Numbered from the stretch's first letter, positions 25,284-33,166 are shown. The stretch: DNA of 33,166 bases from Kaistella yonginensis (GCF_030409525.1 NZ_JAUFQB010000051.1:1-33166), one strand, 5' to 3'. The notes: generated by a model from the sequence alone, not told the origin. Numbers and translations: made by a program.

Positions 25284-25766
25284 TTAATCCTTATTATTAA
25301 TATGCTCAACTCGAACTGCTTCCGGTACCAAAATTTCGTAGTTCCCGCCGAAAGTGATGATTTCCCGAACAATACTACTGCTGATAAACGATTTTCCAGA
25401 AGAAGTCAACAGGAATATGGTTTCTATTTTATTGTCTTTTGTTAGTTCGCGGTTGGTCTGCGCAATAGCTTTTTCAAATTCGAAATCAGCAGGATTACGA
25501 AGACCTCGCAAAATGAAATTTACATTTTTACTTCGGCAGTAGTCAACAGTTAAACCTTCAAAATGATCGACTTCAATATTGGGGAAGTTCGCAAATGACT
25601 TTCGAATAAATTCCATCCTCTGCTCCAACGAAAACATATATTTTTTTTGGGAGTTTTGGCCGATCGCAATAATAATTTTGTCAAATAAGGGATAAGCTCT
25701 TTCAACTATATCATAATGACCAAGGGTAATGGGATCGAATGAACCGGGAAAAACTGCAACTCTCAT
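25284..25766 (-). CDS. coaD: Phosphopantetheine adenylyltransferase
   Basis: Transfers AMP from ATP to 4'-phosphopantetheine in coenzyme A synthesis. The 160-residue protein opens MRVAVFPGSFDPITLGHYDI, with the nucleotidyltransferase T-x-G-H motif at 14-17. The middle part has RGLRNPADFEFEKAIAQTNRE, and the ATP-binding SSSIVREI follows near the C-terminus. It is of normal length and complete. It lies 77 bases downstream of ddl. The 119 bases beyond it, towards the TRIC gene, contain loosely repeated TATTGCTTATTCC / TATTGCTTAATCC segments and no gene. Confidence 0.95.
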   Translation of the reverse strand: MRVAVFPGSFDPITLGHYDIVERAYPLFDKIIIAIGQNSQKKYMFSLEQRMEFIRKSFANFPNIEVDHFEGLTVDYCRSKNVNFILRGLRNPADFEFEKAIAQTNRELTKDNKIETIFLLTSSGKSFISSSIVREIITFGGNYEILVPEAVRVEHINNKD

Positions 25767-25843
25767 ATACTGATTTTAGATTTTAAATTATAAAATTTTA
25801 GATGAAAATAACTTTTAAATCTAAAATAAAGAAGTTCTAATTA

Positions 25844-26827
25844 TTATTTTTGTAAAGCTTTTTCTACTTCATTTCCACAAAGATCTTTGATAGAAGTTCC
25901 ATAAATTTTTGCTTGTTGTGGCAAAATAGAAGCAGGAGAAAAACCAGGATTGGTATTCATTTCGAGCATAAATGGAATCCCATTCATAATGATAAATTCA
26001 CTTCTCGAAAAGCCACTCATTCCTAAAGCTTCGTAAGCACGCTTTGAAACCTCTTCTATCCTTTTCCGTGTTTCTGCATCAATTCTGGCGGGCGTTATTT
26101 CTTCAGAAGCACCTTCATATTTCGCTTCATAATCGAAAAAATCGTTATCAGGAACAATTTCAGTAATCCCTAAAACCACTGTTTCATTATTAAAATCAAC
26201 CACCCCAACAGAAACTTCCATTCCATCTAGGAAACTTTCTATTAATATTTCTTCATCTTCTGCAAAGGCAAATTCCAGCGCCTGCTTCAGTTCCAGCGGG
26301 TCTTTAACTTTCGTAATCCCTAGCGAAGATCCTGATTGATTGGGCTTTACAAAAAGAGGCAAGCCCAATTCTTTTATAATATAGGCTTCGTCAATATTTT
26401 CACCCTGTCTTAAGTAAATACTTTTGGCAGATGGAATTCCATATTTTGAAAGAACAGCTAAAGTATCTTTTTTATTAAATGTTAAAGCACTTTGATAAAA
26501 ATCACAACCCGTATATTTTTGTCCAATAGTGTTCCAATATGCTTGAAGCTCGCCATTCTCGCCAGGTTTCCCATGAATAATATTAAAGCAAACATCGAAT
26601 TTTACTTTAAATCCACTGCTTAAACTAACTGAAAAATCAGCTTTATTGATGCGTGCTTTTTGGCCACGATCATCTAGGAAATACCATTCTTCTTTAAGGA
26701 TGACTACTTTGTAAACATTATACAGGTCGCGATCTAGAGAGTCAAATATTAACTGACCGCTTTTTAGAGAAACTTTATATTCATCAGAATATCCGCCCAT
26801 CACTACGGCGACATTTTTTTTGCTCAT
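25844..26827 (-). CDS. ddl: D-alanine--D-alanine ligase
   Basis: ATP-grasp ligase that makes D-Ala-D-Ala for peptidoglycan. The 327-residue protein has VVMGGYSDEYKVSLKSG in the N-terminal domain, HGKPGENGELQ, the ATP-grasp lysine and loop LPLFVKPNQSGSSLGITKV, EILIESFLDGMEVSVGV, and the magnesium- and substrate-binding end MLEMNTNPGFSP. The Ser-Ser-Leu-Gly loop is the one typical of D-Ala-D-Ala ligases and not of lactate-specific VanA-type enzymes as far as I can judge. It begins 161 bases from divergent lpxK, with its own -7 element, and coaD follows. Confidence 0.96.
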   Translation of the reverse strand: MSKKNVAVVMGGYSDEYKVSLKSGQLIFDSLDRDLYNVYKVVILKEEWYFLDDRGQKARINKADFSVSLSSGFKVKFDVCFNIIHGKPGENGELQAYWNTIGQKYTGCDFYQSALTFNKKDTLAVLSKYGIPSAKSIYLRQGENIDEAYIIKELGLPLFVKPNQSGSSLGITKVKDPLELKQALEFAFAEDEEILIESFLDGMEVSVGVVDFNNETVVLGITEIVPDNDFFDYEAKYEGASEEITPARIDAETRKRIEEVSKRAYEALGMSGFSRSEFIIMNGIPFMLEMNTNPGFSPASILPQQAKIYGTSIKDLCGNEVEKALQK

Positions 26828-26845
26828 GAGGTAAAACTATAGAAG

Positions 26846-26853
26846 CAAAATTA
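26846..26853 (-). promoter_or_regulatory. Candidate -7 element for ddl
   Basis: The minus strand reads TAATTTTG (TAnnTTTG), 18 bases before the ddl start. A TTTTT about 15 bases further upstream could serve as a weak -33 region. Confidence 0.5.
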
Positions 26854-26974
26854 AGCAAATTGTTTAAAAACCATGGCTATAATTAAAAAATTTATAGCCT
26901 TTATACAAATTTCTATGAAAATAAAACCTTACAAAATTGCGGCTCTTGCTATTTTCTTTCCTGGTAAAAAGTTG

Positions 26975-26982
26975 TAATTTTG
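26975..26982 (+). promoter_or_regulatory. Promoter of lpxK very close to its start codon
   Basis: TAATTTTG (TAnnTTTG) ends just six bases before the ATG at 26989; TTTTC at 26952-26956, 18 bases upstream, could be the -33 box. Transcription would begin at or near the ATG, giving a leaderless or nearly leaderless message. It also argues against the in-frame TTG at 26980, which lies inside the element. Confidence 0.55.
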
Positions 26983-26988
26983 CAGGCT

Positions 26989-28014
26989 ATGAAAAGATGG
27001 TACCTCTACCCTTTTTCCCTGGGTTATCATTTGGCGACTGCCATTAGAAATATAATGTATGACTGGGGAATTTATAAATCGACAACATTCAAAACCCCGA
27101 TCATAAATGTCGGAAATCTTTCCGTGGGCGGCAGCGGAAAATCCCCCATGGTGATGTATATCGCTGATTTACTATCAAAAAATTACCGCACAGGTGTACT
27201 GTCGCGTGGTTATGGGCGACTAACCAAAGGGTACGGCATCACCAACTACGACAGCAACTATAAAACAGTTGGCGACGAAGCGATGCAACTTTTTGAACGT
27301 TTTAAAAACCGCTTTGTGATCGGAGTCTCGGAAAAAAGAGTTCCAGGTGCAAAAAAAATGATCGCCGATATGGATCTGAATGTCTTATTGCTAGATGATG
27401 CGTACCAACACCGAGCTATTAAACCTGGGTTTAATATTTTGATGACGGATTATAATGACCCATATTTTAAAGATTTTGTACTTCCAGCAGGAGATTTACG
27501 GGAAAGCAGAAGTGGCGCAAAACGCGCCCAAATCATTATGGTCTCTAAATGTCCGGCCGATTTAACCGACGAGAAAAAGCAGTATTATATCTCCAGAATC
27601 AAACCACAGCATTACCAGAAAGTTTTCTTTTCAAGCATCGGTTATGATGAGAATGTATATTCTCGAGACAAAATGCTTCCTGATAATAATCTGGATTATT
27701 ATGATATTCTTTTGATCACCGGAATTGCAAATCCGAAACCTTTGCTCAAGCACTTAGCAAGGTTTTCGCAACGGGTAAAACATTTGAAGTTTAGAGACCA
27801 TCATAATTTCACGGATCAGGACATTAAAAATATTGTTGCTGAATATAAAAAACTGGGAGAATACAAATTAATCCTTACCACCGAAAAAGACTACGTAAGA
27901 CTCAAATCTTTTGATTATCTTAGGGATCTTGTTTACTATTGGCCCATCAATGTGAATATTGACAAGAAAGAAGAATTTAACCAAATCATCCTTAATTATG
28001 TTGACAAAAATTGA
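26989..28014 (+). CDS. lpxK: Tetraacyldisaccharide 4'-kinase
   Basis: Inner-membrane-associated kinase that phosphorylates the 4' position of the lipid A disaccharide precursor. The protein has 341 residues from the ATG at 26989 (MKRWYLYPFSLGYHL). The N-terminal region contains the membrane-facing hydrophobic helix, then VGNLSVGGSGKSPM with the P-loop GGSGKSP at 47-53, LLLDDAYQHRAIKP, LPAGDLRESRSGAKRA, and KFRDHHNF in the C-terminal part with the conserved DHH. This is complete and normal in length. It overlaps the following purine nucleoside phosphorylase gene by 17 bases, so the two form a transcription unit. Confidence 0.96.
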   Translation: MKRWYLYPFSLGYHLATAIRNIMYDWGIYKSTTFKTPIINVGNLSVGGSGKSPMVMYIADLLSKNYRTGVLSRGYGRLTKGYGITNYDSNYKTVGDEAMQLFERFKNRFVIGVSEKRVPGAKKMIADMDLNVLLLDDAYQHRAIKPGFNILMTDYNDPYFKDFVLPAGDLRESRSGAKRAQIIMVSKCPADLTDEKKQYYISRIKPQHYQKVFFSSIGYDENVYSRDKMLPDNNLDYYDILLITGIANPKPLLKHLARFSQRVKHLKFRDHHNFTDQDIKNIVAEYKKLGEYKLILTTEKDYVRLKSFDYLRDLVYYWPINVNIDKKEEFNQIILNYVDKN

Positions 28015-28816
28015 AGAGACGGCAAGTTTCATTAAAAATATTATTCATGACACGCCTGATTTTGCCATCGTTTTAGGTTCCGGTTTAGGAAAACTAAAAG
28101 ATGAAGTAGAAGCAATACATGTTTTAGAATATCCTGAAATCCCTCATTTTCCCCAAACAACAGTTGCTGGTCATGGTGGACAATTAATTTACGGAATACT
28201 TGAAGGTAAAAAAGTATTGATGATGAGTGGCAGATTTCATTATTATGAAGGCCACGACATTCAAACTGTGGTTTTTCCGTTCCGGGTTTTTCATCTTTTA
28301 GGCATTCAAAATTTAATTTTATCAAATGCTTGTGGCGGGGTAAATCCAGACTTTAATGTGGCAGATGTGATGATCATCAACGATCACATCAACATGATGC
28401 CAGAACATCCGCTGCGTGGAAAAAACCTAGACGACTTCGGCCCACGATTCGTGGATATGAGCGAACCTTATAATAAAAAAATGATCGAAGTCGCAGCCAA
28501 TGTTGCGAAAGACTTGAACATCAAAGTGCACCAAGGGTGTTACGTTGCATTGACGGGACCAACTTTTGAAACACCCGCAGAGTACGGAATGATCAAAGCG
28601 ATCGGCGGCGATGCGGTTGGAATGAGCACCGTTCCAGAGGTGATTGTTGCAAAACATCAAGGGATGGATTGTTTCGGAATTTCAATTATTACTGATGTTG
28701 GCGGTCCCGATATTGCTTTCACGGTTTCGCACGAAGAAGTATTGCAGGCGGCAGACAAAGCCATGCCGAATGTGATTAAAATTGTGAAAGGATTGGTGAA
28801 GAATTACAACGCGTAA
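27998..28816 (+). CDS. Purine-nucleoside phosphorylase (trimeric, PNP-I type)
   Basis: Phosphorolysis of purine nucleosides to base and ribose-1-phosphate in salvage. I start it at the ATG at 27998 (MLTKIEETASF), inside the end of lpxK; the frame is open to 27959 but the extra residues are not conserved-looking. The 272-residue protein has LGSGLGKL, AGHGGQLIYG, MSGRFHYYEGHD (phosphate and sugar site), SNACGGVN, and GPTFETPAEYGM, with E191 matching human PNP E201. At the position of human N243, which contacts the base, it has D233 (IITDVGG). Human PNP with an N243D change accepts adenosine, so specificity may be wider than inosine and guanosine. A terminator follows. Confidence 0.95.
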   Translation: MLTKIEETASFIKNIIHDTPDFAIVLGSGLGKLKDEVEAIHVLEYPEIPHFPQTTVAGHGGQLIYGILEGKKVLMMSGRFHYYEGHDIQTVVFPFRVFHLLGIQNLILSNACGGVNPDFNVADVMIINDHINMMPEHPLRGKNLDDFGPRFVDMSEPYNKKMIEVAANVAKDLNIKVHQGCYVALTGPTFETPAEYGMIKAIGGDAVGMSTVPEVIVAKHQGMDCFGISIITDVGGPDIAFTVSHEEVLQAADKAMPNVIKIVKGLVKNYNA

Positions 28817-28837
28817 GTTTTTTAAAGAATATAAATA

Positions 28838-28870
28838 GCAAAACGCATCTTGTTGGGATGCGTTTTTTGC
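28838..28870. terminator. Bidirectional terminator between the phosphorylase and NYN genes
   Basis: Stem AAAACGCATC (28840-28849) and GATGCGTTTT (28857-28866) with a 7-base loop, plus outer GC pairs at 28838-28839 and 28869-28870. T follows on the plus strand and the A-rich left arm gives T on the minus strand. It lies 21 bases past the phosphorylase stop and 8 bases past the convergent NYN gene's stop. Confidence 0.85.
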
Positions 28871-28878
28871 TTTAAAAT

Positions 28879-29646
28879 CTACTTCACCTTCACATAAATA
28901 TGTCTGATATTATTTACCCCTGTTTCTCTTTCATCAATTTCAATTTTACCGATGCTTTTTATTAAGGGTAATAATTTCGGGAATCCGAAATTCCTTGGGT
29001 CAAAATCAGGTTTCTTTTTGATGATGAAACTGCCGAGATTTCCTAGGAAAGTCCAACCATCTTCATCACCCAAATCGTTAATACTTTCGGTAATGAGTTT
29101 AATCGTTCTACCATCCACTTTACTGAGTGGTTCTTTTTTTCGTTTCACCTTTTCAGTTTTCTTCGCTACGGTATTTTCTGAATCTTTCTCGGACTCTTTT
29201 TCAGACTCATCAGTACTGTTTAAAATTTCCAGATAAATAAATTTGTCGCAGGCAGAAATAAAAGGTTTCGGTGTTTTCTTTTCGCCGAATCCAATAACAG
29301 TCATGCCTGCTTCACGAAGTCGGGTCGCTAATCTGGTAAAATCACTATCACTGGAAACGATACAGAAACCGGTTACTTTTTCAGAATAGAGAATATCCAT
29401 TGCATCGATAATTAAAGCGCTATCGCTGGAGTTCTTTCCGGTTGTGTAACTGTATTGCTGAATCGGGGTGATTGCGTTTTCAAGCAAGACATTTTTCCAA
29501 CCGGAAACGGTGGGTTTGGTCCAGTCTGCATAAATTCTTTTAATGGTTGGAGTCCCATTTCTGGAAATTTCTTCCAGCATTTCTTTTACATTTTTATAAG
29601 GAACATTATCCGCATCGATGAGGACTGCTAATTTATCGTCGGTCAT
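28879..29646 (-). CDS. NYN-domain putative RNase with C-terminal OST-HTH/LOTUS domain
   Basis: A 255-residue protein starting at the ATG at 29646; an in-frame TTG nine bases upstream is less likely. The N-terminal ~143 residues are a PIN-like NYN domain with the acidic residues expected for metal-dependent RNA cleavage: D11 and D13 in LIDADN, D75 in NSSDSALIIDAMD, and D100/D102 in SSDSDF. A charged linker (~144-172, rich in Lys, Glu, Ser) leads to an OST-HTH (LOTUS) domain at ~178-255 (VDGRTIKLITESIND, DGWTFLGNLGSFIIKKKP). LOTUS domains bind RNA in animals and occur with NYN in bacteria. The RNA target is unknown. It converges on the phosphorylase gene, with a bidirectional terminator between. 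Confidence 0.9.
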   Translation of the reverse strand: MTDDKLAVLIDADNVPYKNVKEMLEEISRNGTPTIKRIYADWTKPTVSGWKNVLLENAITPIQQYSYTTGKNSSDSALIIDAMDILYSEKVTGFCIVSSDSDFTRLATRLREAGMTVIGFGEKKTPKPFISACDKFIYLEILNSTDESEKESEKDSENTVAKKTEKVKRKKEPLSKVDGRTIKLITESINDLGDEDGWTFLGNLGSFIIKKKPDFDPRNFGFPKLLPLIKSIGKIEIDERETGVNNIRHIYVKVK

Positions 29647-29668
29647 TATTTTCAAATTTTGATATTTT

Positions 29669-29676
29669 CAAATTTA
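29669..29676 (-). promoter_or_regulatory. Candidate -7 element for the NYN gene
   Basis: The minus strand reads TAAATTTG (TAnnTTTG), 22 bases before the start codon. It lies in a very AT-rich 220-base intergenic stretch. Confidence 0.5.
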
Positions 29677-29792
29677 CGATTTTTAGATGATAATTTATTT
29701 ACTGAAAATAATATCATTTTAATCGAAAAAAAAAATTTGATTAAATTTTAATGAGTTTTTGAATATTTTGCACTATGTTTATTTAAAATTAA

Positions 29793-29804
29793 TATGACGT
29801 CATA
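29793..29804. promoter_or_regulatory. Perfect 12-bp palindrome upstream of the helicase gene
   Basis: TATGACGTCATA is a complete palindrome 65 bases upstream of the helicase ATG, with the only strong GC-containing core in this AT-rich gap. TAATTTTA right after it resembles a -7 element with the last base changed. A dimeric regulator could bind here; no regulator gene is visible in the window. Confidence 0.4.
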
Positions 29805-29869
29805 ATTTTAATAAAGAAAAAGAATATCGTGTCATTTTATTTTTCAAGAAATTCAAACATAAACAATTA

Positions 29870-32800
29870 ATGCAATTAGGTCTATACGAACAACTCATCA
29901 ATAAACTTGTTTTCTCGCAACTCAATCAACTTGATCGAGAAAAATTTCATATAAAAGAAGATGATATTGATAAAACAGAAGCAGCAAAAGTACTATCTCA
30001 ATATTTGAGCAATATTATTAAATATGCCTTGAGTTTGATTTCTGAAGATGACAGTATAGAACGTCAGATTGCACTTTCCAATAAAATTATTCATTTAATA
30101 AAAGAGGAACTTTCAAATCAAGATTTTGATGAGGATTTAATTTCGGTTGAAGGAAAAATTCTTTCTGCAATATTTTTAAAATTAGATGCCGATTTTTCTG
30201 ATTTTGAAAAGCATTTGAAACATATTACCCCTTATTCAAGATTATCACATAGCGAACTTTTTACAGGTAACAATGCAGGAATTTCGCTAGAAAGCGAAAT
30301 CAAAAAAGAAATATTATCGTCAGATAAAATAAATTTTTTGGTGTCATTTATCAAATGGACAGGAATACGAATTTTCGAAAAAGAATTATCTGCATTTACA
30401 GAAAGAGGCGGTCAGCTAAAAATAATCACGACTTCTTATATGGGAGCTACGGATTTGAAAGCCATTGAGTACTTGTCTTCTTTAAAGAATACAGAAGTTA
30501 AGGTTTCTTATAATACCGATAATGAGCGCTTGCACGCAAAGGCTTACTTATTTTATAGAAATACTGGTTTTCATACTGGCTATATTGGTTCGTCAAATTT
30601 ATCAAGATCTGCTTTGACAAATGGTTTGGAATGGAATATAAAAATCACTACGCAGGAAGTAAGTCACATTATAGATAAATTTCAAAAGACTTTTGATACC
30701 TATTGGCAAGACAATGAATTTGAACTTTTTGACAAGCAAAAAGATTCTGAAAAATTAAGAACTGCACTTAAAAAAGAACGAGGAACTTCTGCTGTAAATT
30801 TCTCTACTTATTTTGATATAAAACCGTTTCCCTATCAAAGTGAAATTTTAGAAAAATTGATGACTGAACGTACTGTTCATCATCGATATCGTAATCTTCT
30901 GGTTGCTGCTACGGGAACAGGAAAGACCATTGTTTCAGCATTTGATTTTAAAAATTTTCGGAACGAAAATTCAACGGCCAAATTGTTATTTGTAGCCCAC
31001 AGAAAAGAAATTTTACAACAAGCGCAGGCTACTTTTCAAGGTGTTTTAAAAAATTCAAATTTTGGTGAATTATGGGTTGATGGTTTGGAACCTGAAAGAT
31101 ATGATGTAGTTTTTGCATCTGTACAAACCTTAAATAATCGTCTTGATGATTTAAATTTGACGCCTATTTATTATGATTTTATAATTATTGATGAAGTTCA
31201 TCATATTGCAGCATCAAGTTATCGTTCTATTTTAGAACACTTTCAACCACAAATTCTATTGGGTTTAACAGCAACGCCAGAACGAATGGATGGCGAAGAT
31301 ATATTAAAAGATTTTTGTGATACCATCGCAGCAGAAATTCGTTTACCAGAAGCACTTAATCGAAAACTACTTTGTCCATTCCAATATTTTGGTGTTACAG
31401 ATAATGTAGATTTATCAACTGCTACTTGGAGAAATGGGAAATATCTACCAGCAGAATTAACCAAAATTTATACACAAAACGATAATCGCGTAAATCACAT
31501 TTTGACGAATATCAACAATTACTTGAATGACATCCAAGATGTAAGAGCATTGTGTTTTTGTGTAACACAAGAACATGCACAATTTATGGCTGAGAAATTC
31601 TCTTTAGCAGGCCTGAAAGCCGATTATTTAGTAAGTTCAAATAGCAATGAAAGAGCAATTTTACGATTGAAATTTTCTCGCAAGGAAATCAATTACCTTT
31701 TTGTTGTTGATATTTTTAATGAAGGTGTTGATATTCCAGAAATTGATACCGTTTTGTTTCTACGACCTACAGAAAGTTTGACTGTATTTTTGCAACAATT
31801 AGGAAGAGGATTACGATTGTCTGATGAAAAAGAATGCTTAACCGTTTTGGATTTTGTAGGAAATTCTCGTCCCGAATATGATTTTGAAGGCAAATTTAGA
31901 GCTTTAGTTGGAAAAACAAATTCGGCGATTTATAAAGAAATTGAAGATGATTTCCCTCATTTGCCGCTAGGCTGTAGTATCGTTTTAGAAAAAAAAGCAA
32001 AGGAATTCGTTCTTGATAATATTAAAAAAGCTACCTCGATAAACAGCAATCAGTTAATTATTAAAATTCAAAATTATCAGCATCAAACTACGTTGCCATT
32101 AAATCTTAAGAATTTTTCTAAATTTTATCATATTCCATTGCAGTTGATTTATAAAAGAGGAAGTTGGAAAAGGCTCTGTGCGAAGGCTGGGAAAATAGAC
32201 GAATTTGAAAACACCAATGAAATGCAAATTCAAAGAGCAATTAGTAAAAAATGGATGTCTTGTAATTCTATTTCTTATTTCAAGTTTATACAACAACTTG
32301 CTAAAAAAAACTTTGATATCATATTTTCAGAAATAACTGAAGAAGAAAAGCAGATGTGTTTGATGTTACATTATGATGTGTGGCAAGATGCTGCAGGTTT
32401 TGAAACCATAGAATCAAGTATAAAATCAATTGGTTTAAATTTAATATTAAATCAAGAAATTGAAGAGGTAATGAGTATTCTTATTAACAAAATTGATTAT
32501 CTTGAAACAAATATTGAGCTTCCATATCATCAACCTCTAAAAATTCATAGCAGATACACACGAGAGCAAATATTATCAGCGTTTGGTTTCAGTACTTTTA
32601 ATAAGAAAAGTAGCATTCGTGAAGGTGTTGCATTGTCTCACGATAAAAATACAGAATTATTGTTTATCACTTTAAATAAATCTGAAAAGGATTTTTCACC
32701 AACAACTTTATACGAAGATTTTGCAATTAGTGAAACTTTATTCCATTGGCAATCACAAAACAACGTGAAGCCAGAAAGTGGGCGTGGGAAATCTTATATT

Positions 32801-33007
32801 AATCACGAACGTGAAGAAAAAAAAATTTTACTTTTTGTTAGAGAGAAAAATACTGATGAATATGGCAATACAATGGGTTCTGTGTTTTTGGGTGAAGCAA
32901 AGCTGTCTGATTATTACGGAAGTAAACCTATGAGCATAAAATGGGAATTACACGAACCTATGCCGCCATATTTATGGAAAGATTCGGCGAAAATGGCAGT
33001 TGGTTAA
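29870..33007 (+). CDS. PLD-like nuclease / SF2 helicase / DUF3427 fusion protein
   Basis: A 1045-residue multidomain protein. The first ~140 residues are helical and unassigned. A phospholipase D-like domain follows at ~140-270 with H222 and K224 in RLHAKAYLFYR and the second-half motif GYIGSSNLSRSALTNGLEWN; the Asp of the classical HxKxxxxD is not where expected. An SF2 helicase spans ~320-700: Walker A AATGTGKT at 346-353, DEVH box at 441-444, GLTATPERMDG near 465-475, and QQLGRGLRL at 642-650. The remaining ~350 residues match the DUF3427-type C-terminal region, ending in a PUA/EVE-like beta section (VFLGEAKLSDYYGS). Such proteins are found in bacterial defence and DNA-processing contexts. 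Its AT content is clearly higher than that of neighbours, suggesting transfer. Downstream genes are outside the window. Confidence 0.9.
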   Translation: MQLGLYEQLINKLVFSQLNQLDREKFHIKEDDIDKTEAAKVLSQYLSNIIKYALSLISEDDSIERQIALSNKIIHLIKEELSNQDFDEDLISVEGKILSAIFLKLDADFSDFEKHLKHITPYSRLSHSELFTGNNAGISLESEIKKEILSSDKINFLVSFIKWTGIRIFEKELSAFTERGGQLKIITTSYMGATDLKAIEYLSSLKNTEVKVSYNTDNERLHAKAYLFYRNTGFHTGYIGSSNLSRSALTNGLEWNIKITTQEVSHIIDKFQKTFDTYWQDNEFELFDKQKDSEKLRTALKKERGTSAVNFSTYFDIKPFPYQSEILEKLMTERTVHHRYRNLLVAATGTGKTIVSAFDFKNFRNENSTAKLLFVAHRKEILQQAQATFQGVLKNSNFGELWVDGLEPERYDVVFASVQTLNNRLDDLNLTPIYYDFIIIDEVHHIAASSYRSILEHFQPQILLGLTATPERMDGEDILKDFCDTIAAEIRLPEALNRKLLCPFQYFGVTDNVDLSTATWRNGKYLPAELTKIYTQNDNRVNHILTNINNYLNDIQDVRALCFCVTQEHAQFMAEKFSLAGLKADYLVSSNSNERAILRLKFSRKEINYLFVVDIFNEGVDIPEIDTVLFLRPTESLTVFLQQLGRGLRLSDEKECLTVLDFVGNSRPEYDFEGKFRALVGKTNSAIYKEIEDDFPHLPLGCSIVLEKKAKEFVLDNIKKATSINSNQLIIKIQNYQHQTTLPLNLKNFSKFYHIPLQLIYKRGSWKRLCAKAGKIDEFENTNEMQIQRAISKKWMSCNSISYFKFIQQLAKKNFDIIFSEITEEEKQMCLMLHYDVWQDAAGFETIESSIKSIGLNLILNQEIEEVMSILINKIDYLETNIELPYHQPLKIHSRYTREQILSAFGFSTFNKKSSIREGVALSHDKNTELLFITLNKSEKDFSPTTLYEDFAISETLFHWQSQNNVKPESGRGKSYINHEREEKKILLFVREKNTDEYGNTMGSVFLGEAKLSDYYGSKPMSIKWELHEPMPPYLWKDSAKMAVG

Positions 33008-33166
33008 TTTGGGACTAATTTATTTTTATTAATAAGTTTGCTTATAACATTTGATAATCTATTACCTGTTGTGCATTTAGCATAAATTAATTTTTGTTTT
33101 ATTTATACTTCTTTTAAAAACGAAAAAATTCAGATACTGTATCATTGTAAAGGAAGTGATTTTAGA
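33008..33166. other. AT-rich stretch after the helicase gene
   Basis: The last 159 bases hold no gene or hairpin terminator that I can support. The next gene, if one belongs with the helicase, would begin beyond the window. Confidence 0.5.

Noticed and set aside
26915..26977. Tiny ORF of 20 residues with a basic then hydrophobic start, just before lpxK
   Set aside because: Its stop codon lies inside the -7 element of lpxK, it has no promoter of its own that I can see, and a chance ORF this short is expected.
1..33166. Search for tRNA, rRNA, CRISPR arrays, insertion sequences, integrases and prophage genes
   Set aside because: None could be recognised by reading; the gaps between genes are short and contain no such structures apart from the small repeats listed.

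Overview
The window looks like chromosomal DNA from a Bacteroidota bacterium of the Flavobacteriia, most likely the Chryseobacterium/Kaistella/Epilithonimonas group. This rests on family-level recognition, not on a database search. The clues are low GC, a type IX secretion (gliding-type) C-terminal sorting domain, the rpmB-rpmG-DUF4295-ftsY gene order, several TAnnTTTG -7 promoter elements of the Bacteroidota type, few clear Shine-Dalgarno sequences, and M3 peptidase, GIN-domain and LemA/TPM genes typical of the class. I see no rRNA, tRNA, CRISPR array, insertion sequence or prophage. Most of the window is ordinary core genome.

Layout. 1-3.5 kb: a large secreted IgGFc-binding-like T9SS protein whose signal peptide is encoded but has no ordinary start codon. 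3.5-6.4 kb (minus): recQ-type helicase followed by fmt. 6.4-9.5 kb (minus): folK, then two tandem OmpA-like porin genes, one lacking the peptidoglycan-binding domain. 9.5-11.3 kb (plus): sppA. 11.3-13.4 kb (minus): a GlsB/YeaQ-type membrane protein, ftsY, and the ribosomal cluster rpmB-rpmG-DUF4295. 13.5-16.5 kb (minus): a compact four-gene run, DUF2199, murB, an unknown coiled-coil membrane protein and proC. 16.6-20.3 kb (minus): a PLP aminotransferase, a 375-base gene-free stretch with a decayed repeat, and an M3-family lipoprotein peptidase. 20.4-21.2 kb (plus): a GIN-domain lipoprotein. 21.3-23.2 kb (minus): lemA-TPM-TPM. 23.2-24.4 kb (plus): folA and a TPR-like membrane protein. 24.5-26.8 kb (minus): ddl, coaD and a TRIC-type channel. 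27.0-28.8 kb (plus): lpxK overlapping a purine nucleoside phosphorylase. 28.9-29.6 kb (minus): a NYN-OST-HTH protein. 29.9-33.0 kb (plus): a PLD-nuclease/SF2-helicase/DUF3427 protein.

How it works together. Several genes serve the envelope (murB, ddl, lpxK, OmpA pair, sppA, fmt/ftsY for protein synthesis and targeting), and folK and folA serve folate. The last 4 kb is the part that looks accessory: an AT-rich, 1045-residue nuclease-helicase of the kind found in defence or DNA-repair islands, behind a 12-bp palindrome and next to a putative RNA-binding NYN nuclease. It is the best candidate for a less-described system, but the window ends before its downstream neighbours can be seen.
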